Shown: piece by piece, positions 16,413 to 25,067 of the stretch
Layout of the letters: every line of letters starts with the position of its first letter
Position numbering within the stretch: the stretch's first letter is position 1
Assembly: GCF_008014775.2 (NCBI RefSeq)
Contig: NZ_CP144914.1
Span: 2,542,001-2,606,000, forward strand
DNA from: Alkalicoccus halolimnae
GTDB taxonomy: Bacteria > Bacillota > Bacilli > Bacillales > Salisediminibacteriaceae
Reading direction: 5' to 3'
Length of the DNA stretch: 64,000 nt
Program-made: the position numbers and the translations under genes
Notes under the pieces: model-generated
Told to the model about the DNA's origin: nothing
The model's database searches: none
The model's input: only the letters and a program-made list of their open reading frames with translations

Positions 16413-17645
16413 TCACCCGCTGTTGGAAGTAGTAAGATGAGCATGGAGCAGACGGGTGCCTTTCAGCAGATCCTGGGGGGAGGCGTATTCCTCCGGGTGG
16501 TGGCTGAGCCCGTCGCGGCATGGAATAAAAATAAGCCCGGACGGCCACTTTTTCTGCATATTCATCACATCGTGTCCGGCGCCGCTCTCCATCTCAAACG
16601 ATTTAAGCCCTGTTTGATGGCCTAATGTTTTCATTTTACCATACATTTTCCTGTCTAATTGAACGGATGGATTGCGTACGAGAATTTCCTTTTCCACAGA
16701 AGGACGGTACTTTTTCAGATACGTATCAACAGCCTTTTCCATAAGATTTTTCTGCTTGTCGGAGACGCTTCGGATATCCACACCGAGCTTCACAAATCCG
16801 GGAATAATGTTCATCGCATTTGGCGAGGCTTCAATCGTACTCACTGTGGCGACGATCGGAAAATCATCGTTTTCATTTAAACAGTTGGCTGCTTCGTGGA
16901 CGAAGGTGATAATTTCCGCTGCGTCAACGAGCGCATCCTGCCTCTGATCCATCGGTGTGGTGCCTGTATGTCCTGCTTTTCCATTCACGTGCAGATGCAT
17001 GCGGATTGGACAGGCAATTGCAGAAACGGTGCCGTAGTCACACCCGGCGTCTTCGATTCTCGTCCCCTGTTCGATGTGCAGCTCTGTAAAGGACAGAAGT
17101 TCCTCTTCTCCACGCTCTGCTTCTTTGAACTTCGCCGGATCAAGACCAAACTCTGTCATCGCTTCTGCAAGGGTGCTGCCGTTTTCATCTTTAATCGTAT
17201 TCAGCTGCTCCTCTGTCAGCTGGCCTGTCATCGCTTTGCTGCCGACCGTCGACATGCTGAATCGGGATGATTCCTCCGAAGCAAAGCAGATCACTTCCAC
17301 CGGAAAGGGCAGGATTTCCTTTGAATCCCGAATCATTTTCACAGCCCCTAAAGCACACAAAACACCGGCTGCCCCGTCGTATCCTCCCCCATTTTTCACC
17401 GTATCGAGGTGGGACCCGAGGGCAATCGCGGGTTTTCCCTGCTGATCTTCCGTTTCGAGCCGGGCTATAATATTTCCGGTGCTGTCGGCGCGCAGTTTCA
17501 TACCAAGTTCGAGCGCTACTTTTTTAAAGGCCTCCTGTGCCTCCCGTTCTTTTTCTGTAAAGGAAAGACGATTAAATCCTTCCGGCTGCTCCATCGTTGA
17601 AACAGCGTTTAATTCCAGCAGTTTTTCCTTGAGCCAGTTTTCCAT
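16413..17645 (-). CDS. M20-family amidase (hydantoinase/carbamoylase type)
   Basis: A 410-residue zinc hydrolase of the hydantoinase/carbamoylase family, which cleaves N-carbamoyl or related amide bonds of amino acids or ureides. Metal-site motifs are GSHLDTVKNGGGYDGAAGV, ASEESSRF, and FTELHIEQGTRIED; GAGHDVMNM lies near the end. Start ATG 17645 (MENWLKEK) follows GGAGAGGAG and sits one base after the upstream stop; the longer frame to 17810 overlaps that gene and is discarded. Confidence 0.9.
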   Translation of the reverse strand: MENWLKEKLLELNAVSTMEQPEGFNRLSFTEKEREAQEAFKKVALELGMKLRADSTGNIIARLETEDQQGKPAIALGSHLDTVKNGGGYDGAAGVLCALGAVKMIRDSKEILPFPVEVICFASEESSRFSMSTVGSKAMTGQLTEEQLNTIKDENGSTLAEAMTEFGLDPAKFKEAERGEEELLSFTELHIEQGTRIEDAGCDYGTVSAIACPIRMHLHVNGKAGHTGTTPMDQRQDALVDAAEIITFVHEAANCLNENDDFPIVATVSTIEASPNAMNIIPGFVKLGVDIRSVSDKQKNLMEKAVDTYLKKYRPSVEKEILVRNPSVQLDRKMYGKMKTLGHQTGLKSFEMESGAGHDVMNMQKKWPSGLIFIPCRDGLSHHPEEYASPQDLLKGTRLLHAHLTTSNSG

Positions 17646-17646
17646 A

Positions 17647-18951
17647 TTATATACGCTCCTCTCCATGATAATCGTGCAGCAGCATACAGAGTGCCTCCAC
17701 CGCTGCCGGCAGTACTTTTTCGTCATAGTCAAACTGCGGGTGGTGATGTCCGTAGGGGAGGCGCGTCCCATAAATGAAATAAGCTGCTTCCCCCCCTGCT
17801 TCATGGACACGGTTCATCATAATCGCCGCGTCTTCTGATCCGCCGAGCGGCAGAGGTTCCAGCACATTTTCCACGTAAGCTCCTCGTTTCTGCTTCAGTG
17901 CTTCCCCTATCTTCGTGCTTGATTCGGCCGTAACCCCTTTCCCCGCTGTTTCCAGCACAGGCGTGACGTCATACATCGCTGCCGAGGCGTTGAGGATCCG
18001 CAGAGCTTCTTTTTCCATATAGCTGTTCAGTTCATTCGTTTCTCCTCTTGTCTCAATCATCATCGAGGCATATGAAGGAATAATATTGCGCCCTTCCCCG
18101 CCATGAAGCGTTCCGACATTCAGCCTCGTCATTCCTTCTCGTCCCGGAGCAATCGTATGCAGCTGCACGGCAGCAGTCGCGGCGGCCAGCAGGGCGTTTT
18201 TCCCTTCGGAAGGATTGACGCCTGCGTGGGCGGATATCCCTTCAAAGGCAGCGTTGATCTTTGTCGTAGCGAGAAATTGATACGTGCCGCTTACAATTGT
18301 TCCTGTGGCGAGATCGTGCAGGCCGATATGACCGCTCAAAAAATAATCTTTATGATCAAGCCAGCCTTTCTTTACCATTGCTTCCGCTCCCCTGCTTCCT
18401 TCTTCAGCAGGCTGAAACAAAATTGTAATTGTACCGGTCAGCTGTTCTTTGACCTGAGCCAGATAGGCAGCAGTGAATAAGCCGATCGCTGCATGGCCGT
18501 CGTGGCCGCAGGCATGCATCGTCCCCGGATGAAGAGAAACAAACCCTTCCTCATAAGGCTTATGTTCCGCTTCTGCCTCGGTAATAGGCAGCGCATCGAT
18601 GTCAAAGCGGAGAACTGTATCCGGACCGGGTCTTCCTGTTCGGAGGACAGCGGCAAGGCCGGTATGCCCGTCTGCTGTTTTATCAAGCAGATACGGATCC
18701 ACCCCCGCCTGTTCGGCAAGCTTAAAAAAATGAGCATTTTCTTTTTCAGAAGGCAGCCCCATTCTTGCATCGGAATCAACAGCTTCCACTCCGATAAACA
18801 GATCAAATGGGAAATCCTGCATAAAGTTGTAAATGTAGGCGGTCGTCTGATATTCACACCAGCCCGGCTCGGGAATCTGGTGCAGTTCGCGCCTCACGAG
18901 ATTCAGGTGTTCTTCTTTACGGAGTAAAAAATCACTGAGGGTTTTAATCAA
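17647..18951 (-). CDS. M20-family amidohydrolase, AbgA-like
   Basis: A 434-residue M20D metallopeptidase close in length to AbgA, a subunit of p-aminobenzoyl-glutamate hydrolase. Motifs are VRRELHQIPEPGWCEYQT, LRFDIDALPI, HPGTMHACGHDGHAAIG, LFQPAEEGSRGAEAM and YGTRLPYGHHHPQFDYDE. It has the insert between the first two motifs seen in AbgA. It overlaps the preceding gene by 4 bases and adjoins the next by 1, so three hydrolases are co-translated. The AbgT transporter lies upstream. Confidence 0.88.
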   Translation of the reverse strand: MIKTLSDFLLRKEEHLNLVRRELHQIPEPGWCEYQTTAYIYNFMQDFPFDLFIGVEAVDSDARMGLPSEKENAHFFKLAEQAGVDPYLLDKTADGHTGLAAVLRTGRPGPDTVLRFDIDALPITEAEAEHKPYEEGFVSLHPGTMHACGHDGHAAIGLFTAAYLAQVKEQLTGTITILFQPAEEGSRGAEAMVKKGWLDHKDYFLSGHIGLHDLATGTIVSGTYQFLATTKINAAFEGISAHAGVNPSEGKNALLAAATAAVQLHTIAPGREGMTRLNVGTLHGGEGRNIIPSYASMMIETRGETNELNSYMEKEALRILNASAAMYDVTPVLETAGKGVTAESSTKIGEALKQKRGAYVENVLEPLPLGGSEDAAIMMNRVHEAGGEAAYFIYGTRLPYGHHHPQFDYDEKVLPAAVEALCMLLHDYHGEERI

Positions 18952-20135
18952 TCGCTCTCACCTCTTTTAGCAGCCTGATAAGCAAGCTCCGCCAGCATTT
19001 CTGTACCGTATGCCAGCGCCCGCTCATCAATGTCAAACTTAGGATCATGAAGCGGCTTCTGCACTTCTCTGGAAGGGATAGCTGTACCGAGCCAGTAATA
19101 GACGCCTTTGTACTGCTGTAGAAAGCGTCCGAAATCTTCCCCGCCCATGCTCGGCGCCACTTCCGGCTGGGCTTCTTCTCCGTAAGCCCCACGGATGACT
19201 TCTTTCATAAAACGGGCACACTCCGTTTCGTTCACTGTAGCCGGATAGCCGTCCAGATAGTCGAGCTCCGCACTGCCTCCAAGCATTTCGGCAGTCTGAA
19301 CGACGATATGATTCAGCTTTTTCTTAATCATTTCTTTCACATCGTTTTCATACGTTCTTACCGTCCCGTCGAGAACGACTTCCTCAGCAATGACGTTGTA
19401 GCGGGATCCTCCCTCAATTTTCCCCATCGTAACGACGGCAGAAGAGAGCGGATCCGTACTGCGGCTGACGAGAGTCTGCACCGCGTTGATCGTCTGGGCA
19501 GCGATCACGATGGCATCCGTTGTCTGATGCGGCATGCTGGCATGCCCGGAAGATCCTTTAATACGGATCGTGAAGCGGTCGGAATTGCCCATCATCGCGC
19601 CTTCGCGGACGCCGAAAGTACCAACAGGCAGATCCGGCCAGACGTGCTGGGCGTAAATTTCGTCAGGCACCCATTCCGAAAAAATTCCTTCTTCCAGCAT
19701 CCGGTCCGACCCGCCTTCCGGAGCATTTTCTTCCGCCGGCTGAAAAACGAGAAGAATCGTGCCGTGCAGCTCTTTTTTTTCGCGGTTCAGCAGCTTGGCA
19801 GCCCCGAGCAGCATCGCCGTATGGGCATCGTGTCCGCAGGCGTGCATAACCCCTTCCTTTTTGGATACGAAAGCATGATCGTTCTGTTCTACAATCGGCA
19901 GCGCATCAATATCAGCACGGAGAGCGATCGTTCTGCCCGGCTTTTCCCCTTCGATAATGCCGAGAACGCCGTTTACCGCATAGCCGGTCCGGTAATCAAT
20001 TCCTTCTTCCTTTAATATTTTCTGTATAAGTTCCGAGGTACGTCCTTCCTCGTTGGAAAGCTCCGGATTCTCGTGGAGCTCCCGGCGGATCGTGCGCACC
20101 TCGTCTTCCACATCTTTTCCATGACCTATAAACAT
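18948..20135 (-). CDS. M20-family amidohydrolase (N-acyl-amino acid type)
   Basis: A 395-residue M20D enzyme. Visible motifs are IRRELHENPELSNEEGRTSELI, ALRADIDALPIVEQ, GVMHACGHDAHTAMLLGAA, LLVFQPAEENAPEGGSDRM, GSSGHASMPHQTTDAI and SMGGEDFGRFLQ. The set covers both metal-binding and dimerisation regions. Start ATG 20135 follows GAGAGGAAG; the TTG-type extension to 20168 is not needed. It is first of the three hydrolases and is separated from abgT by a repeat. Confidence 0.9.
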   Translation of the reverse strand: MFIGHGKDVEDEVRTIRRELHENPELSNEEGRTSELIQKILKEEGIDYRTGYAVNGVLGIIEGEKPGRTIALRADIDALPIVEQNDHAFVSKKEGVMHACGHDAHTAMLLGAAKLLNREKKELHGTILLVFQPAEENAPEGGSDRMLEEGIFSEWVPDEIYAQHVWPDLPVGTFGVREGAMMGNSDRFTIRIKGSSGHASMPHQTTDAIVIAAQTINAVQTLVSRSTDPLSSAVVTMGKIEGGSRYNVIAEEVVLDGTVRTYENDVKEMIKKKLNHIVVQTAEMLGGSAELDYLDGYPATVNETECARFMKEVIRGAYGEEAQPEVAPSMGGEDFGRFLQQYKGVYYWLGTAIPSREVQKPLHDPKFDIDERALAYGTEMLAELAYQAAKRGESD

Positions 20136-20194
20136 AACAAAACTTCCTCTCTTATTTAACGTTTCCATCTGTATAAAAAGCTTTATAAAAAGCT

Positions 20195-20963
20195 GTGTTA
20201 AAGTCTGTGGCTCTTACGCACGTTTGGTAAAAACAAGATATATCTGACAAAAAAGCTGATTTCACCCTTAAAACTTCTCTCGTCTAAGACTGGGCCACCA
20301 GCTTTTTAAGTAGACTTATCTTCTGTCATCGCAAGCCGAAAAGACAAGTTCTTTTTTTTCGCGTAAGAACCAAGTCTGTTGTTGATAAATATAGAAAACT
20401 TAGCTTCAGCTCTGCCGTGGAGGAGATCTCCGGGTGGGCTGCGCCCTGCGGGATCTTCCAATCTCCTTCTTCCACGGGCATGTTTCCGCTTCGTTTTGAT
20501 TTCCCAATACAGAAAGCCCGCTGGTTGAATCAAGATGGTACCAAGGTAAAGACCAGTGACAAGGCGATTTTTCAAGACGCCTGTGGAAAAAGAAAGCAGG
20601 AAGATCCTCCCGGACGCCAGGGAAGCCGCATGCTTTCTCCGCGGCAGGCGGAAGAGCCGCAGGCAATCCAATAACAACACGGAGCTTTAACAGAGACACT
20701 CATGCAAAAACATTGCCCCACGAAGGATGAAAATGCCCTTTTACAGGAATGGAATTTCCCATCTATAAAGGTGGTATGAATGATTTTCAAGAAGGGATTT
20801 TCTTTATTAGATGGCAGATACTTCTCTATCTTTTTACCGTAAGCTGTAGTGGAGATGGGGCGACTCCGGGGCGATGAAGGATGAGCCGAAGATCCATCCC
20901 GCCCCCATGGAAACGAAAGCGCCCGTTCATCGCTTATCCACTTTATATTCAAGACAGCCTTTA
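20195..20963 (+). repeat. Composite interspersed repeat (B, D, R4 and A units)
   Basis: This is one of the most complete copies. The B unit spans 20213-20376 (CTCTTACGCACG to GCGTAAGAACC). The D unit follows (GCTCTGCCGTGGAGGAGATC; CCGCTTCGTTTTGATTTCCC; GAATCAAGATGG). R4 follows (GGAAAAAGAAAGCAGGAAGATCC; TTTAACAGAGACACTCATGC; TCAAGAAGGGATTTTCTTTA) and an A unit closes it (ACCGTAAGCTGTAG to TTCAAGACAGCC). The block at 63200-63795 repeats D, R4 and A in the same order. It separates abgT from its hydrolases. Confidence 0.88.
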
Positions 20964-21055
20964 GAAAGGGATATTTGCAGTGCTCTAAAAGCCATCATCC
21001 AGCAGGCATTGAAGTTACTCTATTATAACAACAATGAACATGAACAGAACTAATA

Positions 21056-21092
21056 AAAAAGGATGGGGAACAGCGGGGCTCCCCATCCTTTT
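21056..21092 (-). terminator. Terminator after abgT-like gene
   Basis: GGATGGGGA pairs with TCCCCATCC, and the minus strand continues into TTTTTT. Because it lies between abgT and the hydrolase genes, it should limit cotranscription. Confidence 0.88.
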
Positions 21093-21107
21093 TATGTTGA
21101 TGGGATG

Positions 21108-22649
21108 CTACAGCCCCGGTGTGATTCCTGGTCCGATTGGCAGGCCGAGCAGATTCCAGATGACGAAAATAGCAATCCAGATAAACAGAAACGTCATCGC
21201 GTAAGGCAGCATAATCGAAAACAGGGTACCAAATCCGGCACGGTTGTCGTACCTCTTCATAAACGCCAGCACCATTGGTACATAAGGGTTCATCGGCGTA
21301 ATAATATTCGTTGAAGAGTCGGCGATACGATAAGCCAGCTGTATAAAGGCCGGATCATAGTTTAAGAAATAAAACATCGGTATAAAAATCGGGGCCATGA
21401 GTGCCCACTGGGCAGAACCGCTGAAAATAAACAGGTTCAGTACAGCAGTCAGCAGGATGAAACCGACGATCAGTCCCATACCGGTAAAGTTGATATTTTC
21501 CAGTCCAGTCGCACTGGAAACGGCAATAAACGTTCCGATATTTGTCCACTCAAAATAGGCAATAAACTGGGAGGCAGCAAAAATGAGAACGATGAATCCG
21601 CTCATATCTTTGATCGCCTTACCCATCAGCTCCGGTACGTCAGCTGTGGACTGGAGCACTTTTGTCGTCGTGCCGTAGGCGACTGCTACCGTAATAAAGA
21701 AGAAAAGGATAATTGGAATAATATTGTCGAGGAAAATCGACGGGACGATCGTCCCTTCTTCTCCACGAAGTATTCCGTTAGGCGGGACGATGGTGAGCGC
21801 TACGATTGTAAGGTAAACCGCAGCAGTTATCCCCGCATTGCGTAAGCCTTTCATTTCCTGGGCGGACGGCTGTTCTGCTGTCTGCTCCACAGCGTCCGGA
21901 TCAGCAAATTTCGTATCAAATTTTCCAAGACGCGGTTCCACCACTTTCTCGGTAATCCAGGCGCCGACAATCATCAGCATCAGGACAGAAAACGCCATGA
22001 AGAAATAGTTGTCGACCGGAGTAACAACGAGATCAGGATCTACTGACTGCGCTACTTCTGTCGAGATCCCCGATAAAAGCGCGTCCGTTCCTGTAATAAG
22101 TACGTTAGCCGTAAAACCGGCGCCGACGCCGGCAAACCCTGCGGCCATTCCGGCAAGCGGATGACGACCGAGTGAATAGAAAACCATGGCAGCAAGCGGC
22201 GGAATAATAACAAAAGCAGCATCAGACGCAAGGTTTCCAATTACCCCTGTACCAATAATGACGTAGGTAACCAGTTTTGCAGGAGCATTTAAAATCGTTT
22301 TCTTCATAAACGTTTCAATTAAGCCCACTTTCTGGGCAAGTCCAATACCAAACATCATGACGAGAACGAGGCCGAGCGGTGCAAATCCGGTGAAGTTCTC
22401 CAGCATGGAAGAAAGAATAAACTCAAGGCCATTGAGGCTGACCATGTTTTCAATCGCAACTTCTTCCCCGTCCATTGGGTGTGTGACAGAAATATTTATG
22501 GCACTGAGAAGCCAAGACAGCAAAATGATAATCCCCGCCAGATACACGAACAGCATGAATGGATGCGGCAGCTTGTTCCCGACCCTTTCCACCTGGTCGA
22601 GCAGTTTCATAAAAATACCTTTCTTTTCTTTGTCAGCTTGAGCAGACAT
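21108..22649 (-). CDS. abgT: AbgT-family transporter
   Basis: A 513-residue membrane protein with about 11 hydrophobic helices. The start QVERVGNKLPHPFMLFVYLAGIIILLSW and the blocks GFAPLGLVLVMMFGIGLAQKVGLIE, GVGAGFTANVLITGTDALLSGIS and NIITPMNPYVPMVLAFM are typical of AbgT proteins, which take up p-aminobenzoyl-glutamate or export antifolates. Proximity to an AbgA-like enzyme supports uptake of an N-acyl amino acid. Start ATG 22649 follows GGAGGG. Confidence 0.9.
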   Translation of the reverse strand: MSAQADKEKKGIFMKLLDQVERVGNKLPHPFMLFVYLAGIIILLSWLLSAINISVTHPMDGEEVAIENMVSLNGLEFILSSMLENFTGFAPLGLVLVMMFGIGLAQKVGLIETFMKKTILNAPAKLVTYVIIGTGVIGNLASDAAFVIIPPLAAMVFYSLGRHPLAGMAAGFAGVGAGFTANVLITGTDALLSGISTEVAQSVDPDLVVTPVDNYFFMAFSVLMLMIVGAWITEKVVEPRLGKFDTKFADPDAVEQTAEQPSAQEMKGLRNAGITAAVYLTIVALTIVPPNGILRGEEGTIVPSIFLDNIIPIILFFFITVAVAYGTTTKVLQSTADVPELMGKAIKDMSGFIVLIFAASQFIAYFEWTNIGTFIAVSSATGLENINFTGMGLIVGFILLTAVLNLFIFSGSAQWALMAPIFIPMFYFLNYDPAFIQLAYRIADSSTNIITPMNPYVPMVLAFMKRYDNRAGFGTLFSIMLPYAMTFLFIWIAIFVIWNLLGLPIGPGITPGL

Positions 22650-22707
22650 TGTAACCCTCCAACGTTCATATTAACGGTCATTTTCTCTTTATCTTCCGTT
22701 AATCAGT

Positions 22708-22735
22708 ACAATACCACATTTTTCGATCGGTGTAA
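22708..22735 (-). promoter_or_regulatory. Candidate sigma-A promoter of abgT
   Basis: Reading the minus strand, TTACAC and TATTGT are 16 bases apart, ending about 58 bases before the abgT start. The hexamers are fair but not consensus. Confidence 0.45.
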
Positions 22736-22748
22736 GCCCTTAATTTCA

Positions 22749-22764
22749 GAAAATTATAATTTTC
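22749..22764 (-). promoter_or_regulatory. Palindromic operator candidate upstream of abgT
   Basis: GAAAATTATAATTTTC is a perfect 16-base palindrome located just upstream of the candidate -35 hexamer. It could be a binding site for the regulator encoded at 15114-16409, but no second copy was found to support this. Confidence 0.35.
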
Positions 22765-22825
22765 GTGTGTGGTTTTCTGACATTGGTATGATATTGAAAA
22801 CTAAATAAAGCAAATGACTTCTGCT

Positions 22826-22890
22826 GCTTACAAACGCTTTCCGGAGAGGACAGTCTCAGCTGGTTCCTTCCCCGCTGACTTAAAGAACAT
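22826..22890 (+). repeat. Decayed A-unit remnant
   Basis: CGCTTTCCGGAGAGGACAGTCTCAGCTGGTTCCTTCC resembles CGCTTTCCGGGCGGGCCGGCCTCAGCTAATTCC of better copies. The ends are not recognisable. Confidence 0.4.
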
Positions 22891-22916
22891 TATTAACTTC
22901 CTTAATAAACGAAAAA

Positions 22917-22943
22917 ACGACCATGACAATAGTTGTCATGGCC
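22917..22943 (-). terminator. Hairpin terminator, CATGAC-core type
   Basis: CCATGACAA pairs with TTGTCATGG; the minus strand follows with CGTTTTTTCG. It closes the Nfu-like gene at 22981. Confidence 0.82.
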
Positions 22944-22980
22944 GGATTCCGGATAGCAGAGCAGCTTTCACTGAATGCTG

Positions 22981-23253
22981 TTATGCTCCGTATACGTTAT
23001 CGAAAACTTCCTCTACTTTCGGAAGCAGCTCGTCCCATTCAGCGTCAGGCAGTTTGTTTACTGTGACGAAATCCTGGAAACCGAAGATGTTGTCCACTCC
23101 GTCGAGCGCCAGCAGTTCCTTGGCGAGAGGGTGGTCGGTGTCATCTGATTTCTTGAATGATGCACTTCCCGATCCTTCAAAAAGTACTTTATCCGCAGTA
23201 AATTTCATTGCATTCGGGTTCGGTGTTCCTTCTGCTTGTACGTTAATAGCCAT
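22981..23253 (-). CDS. NifU N-terminal (Nfu_N) domain protein
   Basis: A 90-residue protein with the Nfu N-terminal domain pattern: EGTPNPNAMKFTADKVLFEGSGSASFKK at the start, then HPLAKELLALDGVDNIFGFQDFVTVNK. It lacks the CxxC-bearing NifU C-terminal domain, so it cannot hold a cluster in the usual way. Stand-alone Nfu_N proteins are common in Bacillaceae, with unclear roles in iron-sulfur metabolism. The AAAGGAGGA ribosome site is strong. Confidence 0.88.
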   Translation of the reverse strand: MAINVQAEGTPNPNAMKFTADKVLFEGSGSASFKKSDDTDHPLAKELLALDGVDNIFGFQDFVTVNKLPDAEWDELLPKVEEVFDNVYGA

Positions 23254-23323
23254 GTAAAATGTCCTCCTTTTTCAGCATATACTATTATTCTAGCACGCGG
23301 GCACGGGTAAAGGAAAGACACGT

Positions 23324-23929
23324 CTATTCTACGGTAAGCGTCTCCCGGTAATCTTGACTGGCTGCCGGCTCCCCGTTAATTTCAGAAACCGTCAGTTCCG
23401 TTTCAATTTCAAACGGGGGTTCTCCTTCTATCCGCCAGTCCATATCGTAATTAATGGATTCTCCTGCTTCAATCGTATCGGTCTCTATCGCCTGCGTAAA
23501 CATCATGTCTTCAGCAAAATCATATTTTTTCGTTCCACTGCTGTCGAAAATACGGACGTTATATTTTTGGGCTGACGTAAAAGTCAGTTCCTGGGATACG
23601 TCAGAGTCATTGGTGATTGTCATCGTCACGTGCAGAACATCATTGTCGAGCGATGCTTCTGCCTGATAATTGATTGCTTCCGGCATAGCTTCCTCCTCTG
23701 CATTTTCATCTCCACTGTTTTCAGGAGTATTATTTGTTTCTTCAGCGATATTTCCCGGTTCATCGGCCTCGTCTATATCCGTGCCGTTATCCGGCTCCGT
23801 TTCTTCCTGGGACTGGCTGTTATTTGTTTCTGCTTCCTCTGTCTGATCCGGGCTGCTGTTCGTTTCTGTTTCCTCCGCCTGCCCGCAGGCTGCGAGCAGC
23901 AGAAGCAGCGTCCCTAACAGGATTCTCAT
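23324..23929 (-). CDS. Lipoprotein with BsuPI (intracellular proteinase inhibitor-like) domain
   Basis: A 201-residue lipoprotein starting at ATG 23929 after GGGGGAGA. The lipobox LLAAC is followed by a roughly 70-residue linker of Glu, Asn, Thr and Ser. The last 115 residues match the beta-sandwich BsuPI domain: LHVTMTITNDSDVSQELTF, KYNVRIFDSSGTKKYDFAEDMMFTQAIETDTIEAGESI. In B. subtilis this domain inhibits the intracellular protease; here it is exported and membrane-anchored, so its target must differ. Confidence 0.82.
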   Translation of the reverse strand: MRILLGTLLLLLAACGQAEETETNSSPDQTEEAETNNSQSQEETEPDNGTDIDEADEPGNIAEETNNTPENSGDENAEEEAMPEAINYQAEASLDNDVLHVTMTITNDSDVSQELTFTSAQKYNVRIFDSSGTKKYDFAEDMMFTQAIETDTIEAGESINYDMDWRIEGEPPFEIETELTVSEINGEPAASQDYRETLTVE

Positions 23930-24028
23930 CTGCGTCTCCCCCTTTATTATGTATAGTCGCTGGAATGATAAGGAAGTTACAGTATTGTCCTTTTCCATTC
24001 AAATTGAAAAAGTTGCATCCATGAAAAA

Positions 24029-24057
24029 ACGCTTTTCAGCCCGCGGTGGAAAAGCGT
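24029..24057 (-). terminator. Terminator of the dha-glpP operon
   Basis: ACGCTTTTC pairs with GAAAAGCGT around an 11-base loop, followed on the minus strand by TTTTTTCATGG. It begins at the base next to the glpP stop codon. Confidence 0.8.
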
Positions 24058-24639
24058 CTACTTTTCATCTGCCGCTGTGGAATCTGCCATGTTCTCCCAC
24101 AGCTCTTTATGGGAAGTTGTTACTGCCAGGGCCCCTGCTCTGCGGGCTGTTTCAGCTTCTTCCTGTGTCCGGATCAGCCCTCCTGCAAGCACCGGCCGTC
24201 CGGTTTTCTTTATCATATACCGGATCACTTCCGGCATAAGGCCCGGCATGACCTGGATATAATCAGGTGCTCCATGCTCTACCATTCTCAGGCTGCGTCC
24301 AAGACTTTCCTCATCAAAAATAAAACAGCGCTGGATCGCCGGAATGCCATGTTTTTTTGCGGCGGCGATGACCGACGGATTGGCGGAAATAATAGCCGCG
24401 GGACGGATATAGGCCGCTAAAAAAGCGACCGCCTCCGCTGTTTCGGAAAGTCCTTTTAAAATATCTACATGAATCATCAGCTGAACGTGGGGCATTCTGC
24501 GGCAGACTTTCTGCACTTTGACCAGTTCTTCCATGTCACTCTGGGAAAGAAGTACGCAGGAAGCACCGCGGGCCGCTGCTTCGAGAAATTCCCCTGTGTG
24601 GCGGATGGAAGGGATTATTTCCTGTTTTTGAAATGCCAT
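24058..24639 (-). CDS. glpP: Glycerol-3-phosphate responsive antiterminator GlpP
   Basis: A 193-residue RNA-binding antiterminator. Diagnostic segments are MAFQKQEIIPSIRHTGEFLEAA, VQLMIHVDILKGLSETAEAVAFLA, DYIQVMPGLMPEVIRYMIKKTGRPVLAGGLIRTQEEA and a C-terminal AGALAVTTSHKELWEN. GlpP bound to glycerol-3-phosphate lets glp transcripts pass early terminators. Start ATG 24639 follows AAAGGGTGG. Its place as last gene of a dha operon, 24 bases after dhaM, links glycerol and dihydroxyacetone control. No glp genes lie nearby. Confidence 0.92.
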   Translation of the reverse strand: MAFQKQEIIPSIRHTGEFLEAAARGASCVLLSQSDMEELVKVQKVCRRMPHVQLMIHVDILKGLSETAEAVAFLAAYIRPAAIISANPSVIAAAKKHGIPAIQRCFIFDEESLGRSLRMVEHGAPDYIQVMPGLMPEVIRYMIKKTGRPVLAGGLIRTQEEAETARRAGALAVTTSHKELWENMADSTAADEK

Positions 24640-24663
24640 GATTCCCACCCTTTCCAAGATTGG

Positions 24664-25062
24664 TTAATCCTGTGGAATCTTACGCATGCTTCGGGCTTTC
24701 TCCGCTGCTTCAACGACTCTTTCCGCTTCGCTGCCAAACCCGGCTTCCACAACTGCCGCATAGCCCCCTTCGAGAATTGGAGCGTCTGCGATAAGAATGC
24801 GCCGATCTTCCCCGATCATCTCTATCGCAAGCTCTGCATTGAGAAGGGCACTGCCGAGATCAAACAGGACAACCGTACCTTTATCCGTATAAACCGATTC
24901 CAATGCCTGCTGAATGTCCATCGCATTTGTGCCGATGCCTCCGTCTTCCTCTCCTCCTGCCACGGCAATCGATATTTCCGGCTGCATTTCAAACAGAAGT
25001 GATTTAATGCCTTTTACGATGTCAGCACTGTGAGAAACGAACACCAGACTCACGCGTTCCAT
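24664..25062 (-). CDS. dhaM: Dihydroxyacetone kinase phosphotransfer subunit DhaM (EIIA-like)
   Basis: A 132-residue EIIA-Man-like protein beginning MERVSLVFVSHSADIVKGI, in which the SHS motif holds the phosphorylated His near residue 11. GTVVLFDLGSALLNAELAIEMI and the APILEGGYAAVVEAGFGSE block are family marks. It passes phosphate from HPr to DhaL-bound ADP. It is the short single-domain form usual in Firmicutes. ATG 25062 has GAGAGGAG ten bases upstream. Confidence 0.92.
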   Translation of the reverse strand: MERVSLVFVSHSADIVKGIKSLLFEMQPEISIAVAGGEEDGGIGTNAMDIQQALESVYTDKGTVVLFDLGSALLNAELAIEMIGEDRRILIADAPILEGGYAAVVEAGFGSEAERVVEAAEKARSMRKIPQD

Positions 25063-25067
25063 CGTCT

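Noticed and set aside
20306..20952. Several overlapping open frames at 20306-20952
   Set aside because: Repeat-derived; no ribosome sites; similar peptides arise from 25991-26450 and 63200-63795.
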